Source of the DNA: Nakamurella panacisegetis
GTDB lineage: Bacteria > Actinomycetota > Actinomycetes > Mycobacteriales > Nakamurellaceae
Direction of reading: 5' to 3'
Assembly: GCF_900104535.1 (NCBI RefSeq)
Contig: NZ_LT629710.1
Coordinates: 1,116,001-1,180,000 of the forward strand
Length of the DNA stretch: 64,000 nucleotides
The notes under the pieces are model-generated. The model did no database searches. It was given only the letters and a program-made list of their open reading frames with translations, and was not told where the DNA came from. A program made the position numbers and the translations under genes. Shown one piece after another: positions 48,974 to 58,405 of the stretch (its first letter is position 1; each line of letters begins with the position of its first letter).

Positions 48974-49434
48974 ACCTTCGGCGGGCGGGTTTGAGCCCGG
49001 TCCGGCGTGGGGTATCGACAGGATCCAGACGGCCGGACATCCCCGGATACGGCAGCCCGGACGTATCGCCACCACGAGAACGCCCCACAGGTCGGGGTCC
49101 GGGCCCCTGGCACTGGACGCACCCGACCGGTGCCAACGAATCAGAGGCAACGTGGCCGGGAGCTCGAGTGCGGGTCCTCGACCGCGCAAGGGCCAGGACC
49201 CGACGGGTCTTCGGCCCGGCCCGGGCCGAGTTTGGCCGAGTTAGCCGACGCATGGGCCGACCAACAGCCGGAGGGCCACACCTTCACCGGGGTGACCCCG
49301 CTCCAGTGGGGACGCGCCGGGATGACGCGCCCCGAGGCGACCGGACCGACGGCCCGGCCGCCCTCAGCGCCCGGGCCGGCTCCGATGGGCCGATGGTCAC
49401 CCGGCTCTCGGGGCGAAGGCCCGGACCGGGGCGG
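48974..49434. other. 461-bp gap without convincing gene
   Basis: Between the convergent ends of the Rv0358-like and DUF3151 genes. One plus-strand stretch at about 49225-49330 reads like coding sequence (LAELADAWADQQPEGHTF) but has no start, no matching end and no homologue I know; it may be a gene remnant. Long open frames on both strands here look like chance in GC-rich DNA. Confidence 0.6.
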
Positions 49435-49842
49435 TCAGGGCAGCAGCTCGGCCGGGATGTCGCGGTCGGCGTCGAGCAGGAACGCCCGGACCCGGGCAAC
49501 CTCCTCTTCCTCCTCGAACAGGGCAGCGGCCTGGCCGAGGGCGGACAGCGCCCGGAGGAACCCGCGGTTCGGCTCGTGCGACCACGGGACAGGTCCCGCG
49601 CCCTTCCAGCCGTTGCGGCGCAGCTGGTCCAGGCCCCGGTGGTATCCGACGCGGGCGAAGGCGTACCCGGAGACGTCGTCTCCGCGGTCGAGGGCCGCCT
49701 CGGCCAGTTCGGCCCACACCAAGCTCGAAGTGGGGTGCCGGCGAGCCACGGATTCGGCCGATTCCCCGGCGGCCAGCTCGGCCTCTGCCGGATCGACGGG
49801 CAGCGTGACGGGCGGTGGTCCCAACAGGTTCGGTCCATTCAT
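49435..49842 (-). CDS. DUF3151 family protein
   Basis: A 135-residue soluble protein of the actinobacterial DUF3151 family (mycobacterial Rv0360c near fba). Marks: NLLGPPPVTLPVDPAEAEL at the start, HPTSSLVWAELAEAAL, ARVGYHRGLDQLRRNGWKG and HEPNRGFLRALSALG. Helices dominate, with a TPR-like look. AGGA seven bases before ATG 49842 supports this start over an in-frame extension. Function unknown. Confidence 0.88.
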   Translation of the reverse strand: MNGPNLLGPPPVTLPVDPAEAELAAGESAESVARRHPTSSLVWAELAEAALDRGDDVSGYAFARVGYHRGLDQLRRNGWKGAGPVPWSHEPNRGFLRALSALGQAAALFEEEEEVARVRAFLLDADRDIPAELLP

Positions 49843-49908
49843 GTGACCATCCTGCCCGTTCCAGCCGGACCCGGTGACCACCCCGATGGGACCGACGCGA
49901 TCGGGGTC

Positions 49909-50199
49909 CTACCCCGGGAACTGCGCAGCCAACGCACGGTCCACCTGCTCGTAGTAGACCCGGGCCTCGCCGACGGCATCGGCCAGGGCCCGGAGCACAA
50001 CCTGGCGGTCGGCCGCCGCCGCATCCCACTTCTGCTTGCGGGCCTGGAAGGCCAGCAGAGCGTTGGCCGACATGTCCGCGGTCGCCGCGACGGTCGAGTC
50101 GAGGTCGTGCAGATGCCCTTCGATACGTCCCCAGGTGGCCACCAGACCGTCGTGTCCGCTCGACATCACGCCGTAGTTCGCCTTGATCGTCGCCATCAT
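49909..50199 (-). CDS. WXG100 family protein (second of pair)
   Basis: A 96-residue helical hairpin protein of the EsxA/EsxB kind. The central WG lies in VATWGRIEGH, and the tail VYYEQVDRAL contains Y-x3-D, the type VII secretion signal. ATG 50199 overlaps the stop of the upstream WXG100 gene by four bases (ATGA), so the two are made together, as ESX dimers are. No EccC, EccD or other secretion genes are in the window. The cargo or role is unknown. Confidence 0.75.
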   Translation of the reverse strand: MMATIKANYGVMSSGHDGLVATWGRIEGHLHDLDSTVAATADMSANALLAFQARKQKWDAAAADRQVVLRALADAVGEARVYYEQVDRALAAQFPG

Positions 50200-50495
50200 C
50201 GACCGCCGCGCAGGCCGGCCGCCAGGTCGTGCTCGGCCTCGCCGAACCGCAGACCGGTGCTCTGCAACGTCGCCCCATGACTGAGCAGCGCGTCCTTCAG
50301 CACCGTCGCCTCGTCGAGGTAGCTCTGCATCATCGACGCGAACTGCGGCGCCGCGCAGTCGGACTGCCAACCCGACCGGATCTCGGCGAGCAGGTCGCCC
50401 ATCGTGCCGATCTCCCGGGCCAGCGCCGCGCCCACATCGGTGACCCCGACGCCGGCCGCGCTGATCCGCTCGCTGCTGATGGTGATGCCGTCCAC
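50196..50495 (-). CDS. WXG100-like protein (first of pair)
   Basis: A 99-residue helical protein, from GTG 50495 (VDGITISSERISAAGV). The turn between helices carries RSGWQSDCAAPQF, close to a WxG turn; the second helix ends LRFGEAEHDLAAGL. Unlike its partner it lacks the Y-x3-D/E tail, which fits the rule that only one member of an ESX dimer carries the signal. It begins the two-gene unit. Confidence 0.7.
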   Translation of the reverse strand: MDGITISSERISAAGVGVTDVGAALAREIGTMGDLLAEIRSGWQSDCAAPQFASMMQSYLDEATVLKDALLSHGATLQSTGLRFGEAEHDLAAGLRGGR

Positions 50496-50719
50496 GGCGT
50501 CCCCCCGATCTGCTAGGCCAGGTGCCTGACGCACCCGGCGGTGTCATCCATCCTGGGTTCGACCGACGGGTGGGGGAAGATCCAGCTCACAGATGTGGAT
50601 GGTTTCGCCCATGGGGACAACCGGGAACCGACCGCTCGTTGCCCACCAGGCACTTCGCGCGTCCACCGTCAGTCCCGTCGGCCCGCGGCACCTTCACCCA
50701 GGCACTCGAAAGGCCACCC

Positions 50720-51660
50720 ATGGCACGCATTCTCGTGACCGGCGCCTCCGGCTTCATCGGAACCAGGTTGTGCCCGGCCCTGATCGAGGCGGGGCACCAG
50801 GTCATGGCCATGACGCGATCGCCGGAGAAGTACACCGGCGCGGGCACGCCGGTCGCCGGCGACGTGTCCGACCCGGACACCCTGCCCCCGGTACTGGAAG
50901 GCGTCGACGTCGCCTACTACCTCGTGCACTCACTCGACAGCCAGGACTTCGAACGCATGGACGCCGAGGCCGCCCGGGCGTTCGGTGCCGCCGCCGCCGC
51001 GGCCGGCGTACAGCGGATCATCTACCTCGGCGGCCTGGGTGACGACGCCGCCGATCTATCCGCCCATCTGCGGTCCCGTCGCGAGGTGGAGCACCTGCTG
51101 CGCGATGCGGGCGTCCCGGTGACGGTGCTGCGCGCGGCGATCGTCATCGGCCACGGCGGCATCTCGTGGGAGATCACCCGGCAGTTGGTGGCGCACCTGC
51201 CGATCATGGTGGCCCCGCGGTGGGTCACCACCCGGACCCAGCCGATCGCGTTGCCCGACGTGATCCGGTACCTGGTCGGTGTGCTCGAGCGCCCGGAGTC
51301 GACTGGGCAGACCTACGACATCGGCGGCCCCGAGGTCCTCCGCTACGTGGACATGCTCAAGCGGGCCGCGGTCATCCAGAACCGGCGGATCCTGCCCCTG
51401 TTCATCGTCCCGCTGCTCACCCCCGGCTGTCGTCCGGGTGGCTCACACTGGTGACGGACGTCGATCTCGAGACCAGCCGGAACCTGATCGATTCGATGAC
51501 CAACGAGGTGATCGTCACCGACGACTCGATCACGAAGCTGATCCCCGGCGAGCTGATGGGATACGACGATGCGGTTCGTCTGGCGCTGGCCGAGCGGGCG
51601 GCCGCGGAGGACGCCCGGGACGACGGTGACGAACGGTCCGGGCGGAGCGCGGCTCGATGA
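50720..51660 (+). pseudogene. NAD(P)-binding (NmrA/SDR-like) gene with one frameshift
   Basis: AAAGG six bases before ATG 50720 starts a Rossmann protein: ILVTGASGFIGTRLCPALIE, then AYYLVHSLDS and IYLGGLGDD, typical of the atypical SDR/NmrA-like proteins with a DoxX/DUF2867-type tail. The frame breaks at a run of five C (51420-51424); after it the normal continuation (PRLSSGWLTLVTDVDLETSR) runs in another frame to 51660. One extra C would restore a protein of about 313 residues. It may be a true recent mutation, or a read error in a C-run. Confidence 0.8.
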
Positions 51661-51712
51661 CCGGCCCGACGGCCGCACCGAGGACGGCCGCACCGGGCAT
51701 CAGGCCCCGCGG

Positions 51713-52426
51713 ATGAACCTGGCCCGCGGTCGCCTCGGGCGCCTGCTCGCCCCGACCCTGATCGACCGGTCGGACCGTGACCACGGCCAGAGCGATGCGG
51801 CGTTCCGGCGGCGGCGGATCGTCGTCGCGGTCGTGGTCGTGCTCGGAGCGGCCCTCCTGGGTGTGTCACTGCGGGTGCGACCGAACGACCCCGCGTTCTA
51901 TCCGCTCACCTTCGGGCTGGCCGCGCTCTGGGTGGCGGGCGGATTCGCGTCCGGACCACTGCATCTCGGACGGGCCGCCTCGGCCGGCAGTCTGCGGCGG
52001 CCGGTCGTCACGCCGATCCTGATCGGCGCAGTGATCGGCATCGTGTTCGTCGCCGGCGCGTTGGCCGTCCGCGAGATCGGTCCGCTGCATCGCGTGGTGG
52101 ACGCCGTGCTGGCCCATGCCCGATTCGGCTCGCTCGCCCTGACCGCGCTGGTGACGTTGCTCAACGGAATCGCCGAGGAGGTGTTCTTCCGGGGCGCACT
52201 CTTCGCCGCGATCGGTCGCCGGCAGCCGGTACTGACCTCCACCCTGGTCTACGGCCTGGCCACCGTCGCCACCGGCAACTACATGCTGGTGTTCTCGGCG
52301 CTGGTCCTCGGTGTCGTGCTCGGCCTGGAACGGCGCGCCACCGGCGGGGTACTGGCGCCGATTCTGACCCACGTCACCTGGTCGATGATCATGCTGTTCG
52401 TGTTGCCGCCGCTGTTCGCGTCCTGA
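51713..52426 (+). CDS. CPBP family intramembrane protease
   Basis: A 237-residue membrane protein with six or seven helices. EEVFFRGALFAAIGRR (about residues 150-165) is the CPBP glutamate motif and THVTWSMIML holds the later histidine, so it should be active. The start at ATG 51713 is chosen as the first one before conserved-looking sequence; ribosome site weak. It follows the frameshifted NAD-binding gene by 52 bp on the same strand. It differs clearly from the other CPBP gene at 20311. Confidence 0.85.
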   Translation: MNLARGRLGRLLAPTLIDRSDRDHGQSDAAFRRRRIVVAVVVVLGAALLGVSLRVRPNDPAFYPLTFGLAALWVAGGFASGPLHLGRAASAGSLRRPVVTPILIGAVIGIVFVAGALAVREIGPLHRVVDAVLAHARFGSLALTALVTLLNGIAEEVFFRGALFAAIGRRQPVLTSTLVYGLATVATGNYMLVFSALVLGVVLGLERRATGGVLAPILTHVTWSMIMLFVLPPLFAS

Positions 52427-52521
52427 CCGGGAGGAACCCCAGCGCGACCAGGGCCGTCGTACCATTTCCGGGCGGCCTTCGCGGCCCGTTCATTTCATCT
52501 CTTCGAGGGGGACATCTCGTC

Positions 52522-52995
52522 ATGACCGCACCCGTTGCCGGCTGGTACGCCGATCCCAATGGCAGCACCGACCTGCGGTTCTGGGACGGTGCGGCCTGGA
52601 CACCGTCGACCCAACCCGCGCCCGCCGCCCAGTCGCCGTATCCGAACCCCGGCCAGCCCTACCCGGCCCAGCCGTACGTGGGTCAGCCCTACCCCGGCCA
52701 GCCCGACCTCGGCCGGTATGCCGGGCAGCCCTACCCGGGCCAGCCGTATCCGGCCCAGCCGACCCGACTCAGCGCGCCGGCCGCCGGCCTGCTGGCGCGC
52801 AGCCGGTTCACCCTGATCACCATCGCCGTCTGCATCGTGTACTACATCATCGAGAGGTCAGCCCACATCGTGTTCTTCGGCGTGCTGCCGGTCGTCATGA
52901 CGGCCCGGTCCTTCCAGGCCAAGGAGCCGTACGCCATCATCGGCGCGGCCATCGCCGCCGTGACCATCGTGAACGCCTTCGCCCATATCTTCTGA
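52522..52995 (+). CDS. DUF2510 domain membrane protein with Gly-Gln-Pro-Tyr repeats
   Basis: A 157-residue protein. It begins with the DUF2510 pattern GWYADPNGSTDLRFWDGAAW (residues 8-27), followed by about ten GQPYPGQ-like repeats (41-85) and two membrane helices at the C-terminus. DUF2510 proteins are frequent in actinobacterial membranes; function unknown. GAGGGGGA lies about ten bases before ATG 52522. Confidence 0.85.
   Translation: MTAPVAGWYADPNGSTDLRFWDGAAWTPSTQPAPAAQSPYPNPGQPYPAQPYVGQPYPGQPDLGRYAGQPYPGQPYPAQPTRLSAPAAGLLARSRFTLITIAVCIVYYIIERSAHIVFFGVLPVVMTARSFQAKEPYAIIGAAIAAVTIVNAFAHIF
52640..52765 (+). repeat. Tandem repeats coding GQPYPGQ units
   Basis: Imperfect repeats of about 15-18 bp (CAGCCCTACCC type) code the proline/tyrosine-rich linker of the DUF2510 protein. 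Such tracts can expand or shrink by slippage. Confidence 0.7.
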
Positions 52996-53323
52996 GCCCT
53001 GCGGTTGACCGGCGGTCTCTCGGCCGCCGGTCCTGAAAGCCCGATCGAGATCGCACAGAGTAATCACTTGGTCAAGAAGTGTGCTCCGTCCGGAAAAGCA
53101 GAGAGGCCCAAGCCGGCTTGGCTTGGGCCTCTCGGGCTCCGATCCGAGCCCGGGCATCGGGCTGAGATCGGGCGTTTCCGCGCCCCCGCTGGGGCGCTTA
53201 CTACTGATTCCTCGCCTTCGCAGCGGAGGACGTTACGGATTCAGGGCAGAAACTTGGCCAGAACTCAGAATTTGTTGATCGACCCTCGTCTATCACCGTC
53301 GGTGACCGTGGCCGCGCAACGAA
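52996..53323. other. 328-bp gap with terminator hairpins
   Basis: Between the DUF2510 gene and the convergent end of the Rpf-like gene. It contains a 14-bp hairpin (53101-53133) and a second 7-bp hairpin, GCGCCCC/GGGGCGC at 53180-53197. The rest shows no gene or known RNA. Confidence 0.75.
53101..53133 (-). terminator. Terminator of the Rpf-like gene
   Basis: GAGAGGCCCAAGCC pairs perfectly with GGCTTGGGCCTCTC across a five-base loop. On the minus strand the stem is followed by TGCTTTTCC, a short T-run, so it fits an intrinsic terminator for the gene ending at 53324. It could also stop transcription from the other side. Confidence 0.75.
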
Positions 53324-54400
53324 TCAGGGCTTGACCTTGCCCTCCCAGGCGGCCTTCCACGTCTTCGGGCCGATCAAGCCGGTCCCGCCGAGATGGTTGG
53401 CGTTCTGGATGCTCTTGGCCGCGGCCAGGGTGTGGTCGCCGTAGTAGCCGACCCCGATCAGGTCGTATCCGCGACGACCCATCTGCATCTGCCAGCAGGC
53501 GAGTGCTTTGTCGTAGTCGCCGAGAGCGAACGACTCCTTCGGCCATGCCGGGGCCTTGCGCGCACCGACGTGACACGACGCGGCGGTGATACCCGGCCAG
53601 AGGGCTCCGCTCACCGGCTTGGTCGGAGTCACCGGCTTGGTGGGCTTGGTCGGAGTGACCGGCTTGGTCGGCTTGGTCGGAGTGACCGGCTTCGTCGGCT
53701 TCGTCGGTTCGCTGGGCTTCGTCGGCGTGGTGGCCGCCCTGCCCCAGGCCGCGGCCCAGGTGGAGGCGTCGATGACGTCGCTCTGCCGGATCCCCGAGGT
53801 GCTCTGCAGCTGGTGCACCACGCTGAGGGTGTAGGCACCGAAGTACCCGGTCCCGGTGAAGTGATAGCCCTTGGTGGCCATCTGCTTCTGCCAGCACACG
53901 AGCCCGCGGTAGGTGGTGCCCCTCGAGAACGTCGTGCCGCCCCAGGCCGGTGCGGTCGACTTCCCGATGTTGCAACTGTTGGTGGGAACCGGCGTGTAGG
54001 TGCTGGTACCACCGCCACTGATGTAGGCACTGTCGGCCCGCGACGGAACCACACCCGAACTGGCCATCGAATCCTCGCGCAGACCGGCCAGCGAAGCGCA
54101 GGTCCACGGGCTCCACCCGCGCATCCGGTACAGGTAGAGCGCGCGATAGTCCTGCTCGGACGGACTGGCATCGGCCGGCGATCCGCTGCCGCCGACCGAA
54201 TTCCACGTGCTCTGATCGAACTGGTAGGCGCCGTAGTAGCCGTTGCCGGTGTTGATGCTGTAGTCGCCGCTCGATTCACACTGGCGAAGCGATGCCCAGT
54301 CGGAGGCGGACGGGTCGGCCGAGGCCGAACCGGCCATGAAGATGGTCATCCCGGCGAACAAGGCCGCGATGGTCGTTCCCAATGCCAGCGCTCTGCGCAC
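53324..54400 (-). CDS. Secreted Rpf-like transglycosylase with two C-terminal repeats
   Basis: A 358-residue cell-wall protein. Signal peptide to about residue 29 (AGSASA/DPS); residues 30-110 are a resuscitation-promoting-factor-type lysozyme fold (WASLRQCESSGDYSINTGNG, with catalytic E38-equivalent, YGAYQFDQSTW). Two ~75-residue repeats follow, each with APAW, CWQxQM and GYYGxxTL-type sequence, probably peptidoglycan-binding, separated by a TKPTKPVTP linker. It should cut glycan strands and help growth restart. AAGGGA six bases before GTG 54400 sets the start. Confidence 0.88.
   Translation of the reverse strand: MRRALALGTTIAALFAGMTIFMAGSASADPSASDWASLRQCESSGDYSINTGNGYYGAYQFDQSTWNSVGGSGSPADASPSEQDYRALYLYRMRGWSPWTCASLAGLREDSMASSGVVPSRADSAYISGGGTSTYTPVPTNSCNIGKSTAPAWGGTTFSRGTTYRGLVCWQKQMATKGYHFTGTGYFGAYTLSVVHQLQSTSGIRQSDVIDASTWAAAWGRAATTPTKPSEPTKPTKPVTPTKPTKPVTPTKPTKPVTPTKPVSGALWPGITAASCHVGARKAPAWPKESFALGDYDKALACWQMQMGRRGYDLIGVGYYGDHTLAAAKSIQNANHLGGTGLIGPKTWKAAWEGKVKP
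53611..53718 (-). repeat. 27-bp tandem repeats coding TKPTKPVTP
   Basis: About three to four near-identical 27-bp units code a Thr-Lys-Pro linker between the two wall-binding repeats of the Rpf-like protein. The last units vary (TKPSEPTKP), so the array is older at one end. Confidence 0.75.
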
Positions 54401-54935
54401 AGGCAATCCCTTCCGGCCGCGCAACGCATCGTGTGCGAGGCAAACGGGTAGCGCAAAGCGGACTGACGTACCCGGATCTGTGGGCACGCACGGGCCACCT
54501 AGCCCTCACGTATGCATCGCGGCGATGCCTCTTCCCCTTGCACGACACCGCCGTCGACCGCGCCCCCGCTCGACCAATCCGTTGTGCATTTCCCGACGCC
54601 GGGGTCTTCGGAGCGGGGAGCCACGACCACCGGCGGGTTCACCCAGTGGTGAACCCGCCTCACCGTAGTTCACCAGTCACACAAGTCACAAGACACCCAG
54701 CAAACACATTGTTCTCCCTGTGCATCAATCACCCCAACAGCGACACGCCGCGGCGGGACACGAATCACAAGGTTGTCATTTACTCCCTGACGAGGCCTGA
54801 TCGGCCACAACACGCCCGTATCGCCGGGCATTCGACAGCGGAACCGGACGATGCTCGGCAGAAATACTCTCTGTCCGTCGGACCTTCGGGCCGTTATGGT
54901 GATCCCACCGGTTGCACAGGATGAGAGATGGGGCT
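54401..54935. other. 535-bp gap between the Rpf-like and DMT transporter genes
   Basis: Holds both divergent promoters. It includes a long minus-strand leader for the Rpf-like gene with a 12-bp hairpin (54632-54659) and a less GC-rich stretch at about 54660-54800. I looked for the c-di-AMP riboswitch often found before rpf genes and did not find its conserved core. Confidence 0.7.
54632..54659. promoter_or_regulatory. 12-bp perfect hairpin in the rpf leader
   Basis: GGCGGGTTCACC pairs with GGTGAACCCGCC across the loop CAGT. A third GTTCACC copy follows at about 54668. It lies some 230 bp before the Rpf-like start; it could be an operator for a dimeric repressor, or a structured RNA leader. 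Confidence 0.5.
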
Positions 54936-55823
54936 ATGAGTCGTCGGGCCTGGCTGCTTTTCACCGCATTGAGCCTGATCTGGGGCATTCCATATCTGAT
55001 GATCAAGGTCGCGGTGCGGGACCTGGATCCGGTCGTGGTGGCCTTCGGCCGAACGTTCATCGGCGCGCTGATCCTGCTACCGGTGGCACTGCGCCGCGGA
55101 GCGCTGCGGCCGGTTCTGTCCCGATGGAAGTGGTTGCTGGTCTACACGGTGGTCGAGATGGTCGGGCCGTGGTGGCTGCTCGGGCACGCCGAGACCCGCT
55201 TGACCAGCTCCACCGCCGGACTCCTGCTGGCCGTCGTTCCGCTGATCGCCGCCATCATTCTCGTCTCCACCGGGCACGACCGGTTCGACTCCCGCCGCCT
55301 GCTGGGGCTGGCCATCGGCCTGGCCGGGGTGATCACCCTGGTCGGCCTGGACGTCCACCTGGACGACCTGCTGTCCGTCGGGGCGGTGATGATCACAGCC
55401 ATCGGTTACGCCGTCGGCCCCATCATCATCAACCGGAAGTTGGCCGATCTGCCGCCGATGGGCGTCATCACCGGTTCGCTCATCGGCGCCGCCGCCATCT
55501 TCGCTCCCTTCGCGGTCTGGCTGCGCCCGTCCCACGTCGGGGCGGCAGCCGGCTGGTCGGTGCTCGGATTGGCCGTCATCTGCACCGCGGTGGCCTTCCT
55601 GGCCTTCTTCGCCCTGATCGCCGAGGCCGGCCCGGCCCGCGCAACGGTGATCACCTACATCAACCCGGCGGTGGCGATCCTGCTCGGGGTCCTCGTCCTC
55701 CACGAGCAGTTCACCGTGGGTATCGCCATCGGCTTCCCCCTGGTGATCCTCGGTTCGGTCCTGGCCACCGCCCGGACCCGCGCCCCGGCCCTGGAGCCGC
55801 TCGAAGAGCCGGTCGCGCCCTGA
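54936..55823 (+). CDS. EamA family (DMT) transporter
   Basis: A 295-residue protein with ten membrane helices in two EamA halves: SLIWGIPYLMIKVAVRDLDP in the first and AVITYINPAVAILLG-like (VITYINPAVAILLGVLVL) in the second. It is only distantly like the EamA gene at 33659. Likely exporter of amino acids or metabolites. Start at ATG 54936, three bases after GGGG; two upstream in-frame ATGs are less likely. A strong hairpin after the stop ends the transcript. Confidence 0.85.
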   Translation: MSRRAWLLFTALSLIWGIPYLMIKVAVRDLDPVVVAFGRTFIGALILLPVALRRGALRPVLSRWKWLLVYTVVEMVGPWWLLGHAETRLTSSTAGLLLAVVPLIAAIILVSTGHDRFDSRRLLGLAIGLAGVITLVGLDVHLDDLLSVGAVMITAIGYAVGPIIINRKLADLPPMGVITGSLIGAAAIFAPFAVWLRPSHVGAAAGWSVLGLAVICTAVAFLAFFALIAEAGPARATVITYINPAVAILLGVLVLHEQFTVGIAIGFPLVILGSVLATARTRAPALEPLEEPVAP

Positions 55824-55837
55824 CCAAGCCGTGACAC

Positions 55838-55878
55838 AGCGACGGCCCGCCCTGACGATTCAAGGGCGGGCCGTCGCT
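55838..55878. terminator. Bidirectional terminator between the DMT transporter and fba
   Basis: AGCGACGGCCCGCCCT and AGGGCGGGCCGTCGCT form a perfect 16-bp stem with a nine-base loop. It lies between two convergent genes (ends 55823 and 55898), 14 and 19 bases away, so it can serve both. Confidence 0.85.
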
Positions 55879-55897
55879 GTTGGCTGCTACTTCTCGG

Positions 55898-56938
<1,041 letters not shown>

Positions 56939-57196
56939 GAGAATCCTTTCGGGGCTGCGGCCGGTTTCGGCCGGCGCCTGGGGTCTGATCGGCGTCGTCA
57001 TTATCTCCTACGCAGCGACACGCCGAGGCCGCGGCTCCGCGCCTCGAAACGATTCGACAAGATGCTTCGACAGGCGCACAATTTGTCCCGAAGCACCACT
57101 CACCCGCGCGACGGACATCGGGGTCCCGGAACGCAGCGTCACCAGCACACCATTTCCGGCACCACATCACCCAGCATCCCGGGAGAGACCGCCCCC

Positions 57197-58375
57197 ATGC
57201 CCCGCGCCCTCATCGCTTTGGCCGTCGGCGCTTTCGCCATCGGCTGCACCGAATTCGTCGTCATCGGGCTCCTCCCCCAGATCGGAGACGGGCTGCACGC
57301 AACCGTCCCGGCCATGGGCATCCTGATCACCGCCTACGCAATCGGCGTGATGATCGGAGCCCCGGCCATGACCGCCCTGTCCAGTCGTTTCTCGACCCGG
57401 CAGACGCTGATCGGGTTGATGGGCCTGTTCATCGTCGGCAACACGCTGTCCGCATTCGCCCCGAACTACCGGGTGCTGATGGGGGCCAGGGTGATCACCG
57501 CCCTGGCCCACGGGTCGTTCTTCGGAGTCGGAGCCATCGTCGCCCGGCGCGCAGTGGCCCCGGAGAAGGCGACCCAGGCCATCTCGCTGATGTTCCTGGG
57601 TCTGACCATCTCCAACGTCATCGGTGTCCCGGCCGCGACGTGGATCGGCCAGCAGATCGGCTGGCGGTACGTGTTCGGGGGGATCGCGGCGCTGGGTGTC
57701 GTGACCGTGGTCGCACTGCGGGCCTGGGTGCCCGACGACGACATCCGGATGGACATGAAGGCCGAACTGGGCGCCTTCCGGCGGAAGCAGGTCTGGCTCG
57801 GCCTGGCCATCACCACCATCGGGTTCGGTGCGTTCTTCGCCATGTACAGCTACATCGCCCCGATCCTGACCGATCTGGCCGGGATCGGTGAGAACAGCGT
57901 GACGCTGGTGTTGGTCCTGTTCGGGGTCGGCACCACGGTCGGAGCCCTGGTCGGCGGCCGGCTCGGCGATCGGTACGGCCTGCGACTGGTGGGCTTCGGG
58001 CTGTTCCTGGAGGTCGTCATCCTGGCCGCGTTCACCGTCACCTCGCACAACGCGGTGGCCGCCACCGCCACGCTGATGCTGTTCGGAGTGGTGGGCTTCG
58101 GCCTTGGCCCGGTGGTGCAGAACCGGATCATCGAGTCCGCCGGCACCGACGGGAGCATGGTGTCCGCCGTCAACCAGGGCGCGTTCAACGTCGCCAACGC
58201 CATCGGAGCGGCGGCCGGAGCCTACGTGATCCGCGCCGGCTACGGCCTGACCGGGCCGATGTGGGTCGGCGCGGTGCTCGCGGCCGCCGGTTGCGTGCTG
58301 GTCGTGGTCACCATCGTGACCGATCGACGGCGTGCGGTCCGGCTGGCGAGCCCCCGCGTCCTCGTGGAGGCCTGA
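57197..58375 (+). CDS. MFS transporter, DHA1 (AraJ/PbuE-like) efflux type
   Basis: A 392-residue transporter with twelve membrane helices. The opening FAIGCTEFVVIGLLPQIGDG, motif A-like SSRFSTRQTLIG and HGSFFGVGAIVARRAV are characteristic of the DHA1 subfamily that exports sugars, purine bases or drugs. Which of these applies is open; a purine-base exporter (PbuE-like) would be noteworthy beside so many pur genes. GGGAGA lies about ten bases before ATG 57197. Divergent from fba with a 258-bp gap. Confidence 0.9.
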   Translation: MPRALIALAVGAFAIGCTEFVVIGLLPQIGDGLHATVPAMGILITAYAIGVMIGAPAMTALSSRFSTRQTLIGLMGLFIVGNTLSAFAPNYRVLMGARVITALAHGSFFGVGAIVARRAVAPEKATQAISLMFLGLTISNVIGVPAATWIGQQIGWRYVFGGIAALGVVTVVALRAWVPDDDIRMDMKAELGAFRRKQVWLGLAITTIGFGAFFAMYSYIAPILTDLAGIGENSVTLVLVLFGVGTTVGALVGGRLGDRYGLRLVGFGLFLEVVILAAFTVTSHNAVAATATLMLFGVVGFGLGPVVQNRIIESAGTDGSMVSAVNQGAFNVANAIGAAAGAYVIRAGYGLTGPMWVGAVLAAAGCVLVVVTIVTDRRRAVRLASPRVLVEA

Positions 58376-58405
58376 GCGGCGATCCGGACCGGCCCGGGCC
58401 GGCGG

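Noticed and set aside
48686-49253. Minus-strand open frames over the Rv0358-like gene end and the following gap
   Set aside because: No start signal and arginine/proline-rich shadow composition.
53130-53320. Possible structured RNA in the gap after the Rpf-like gene
   Set aside because: Beyond two hairpins I could not find a conserved RNA pattern; terminators explain the stems.
54670-54692. CRP-like words (GTCACACAAGTCACAAG) before the Rpf-like gene
   Set aside because: They are direct and not inverted copies, so they do not make a TGTGA-N6-TCACA site.
54401-54700. c-di-AMP (ydaO-type) riboswitch before the Rpf-like gene
   Set aside because: The conserved core with GTCAGCTAACC and the GGGGTGAATC strand was not found on the minus strand.
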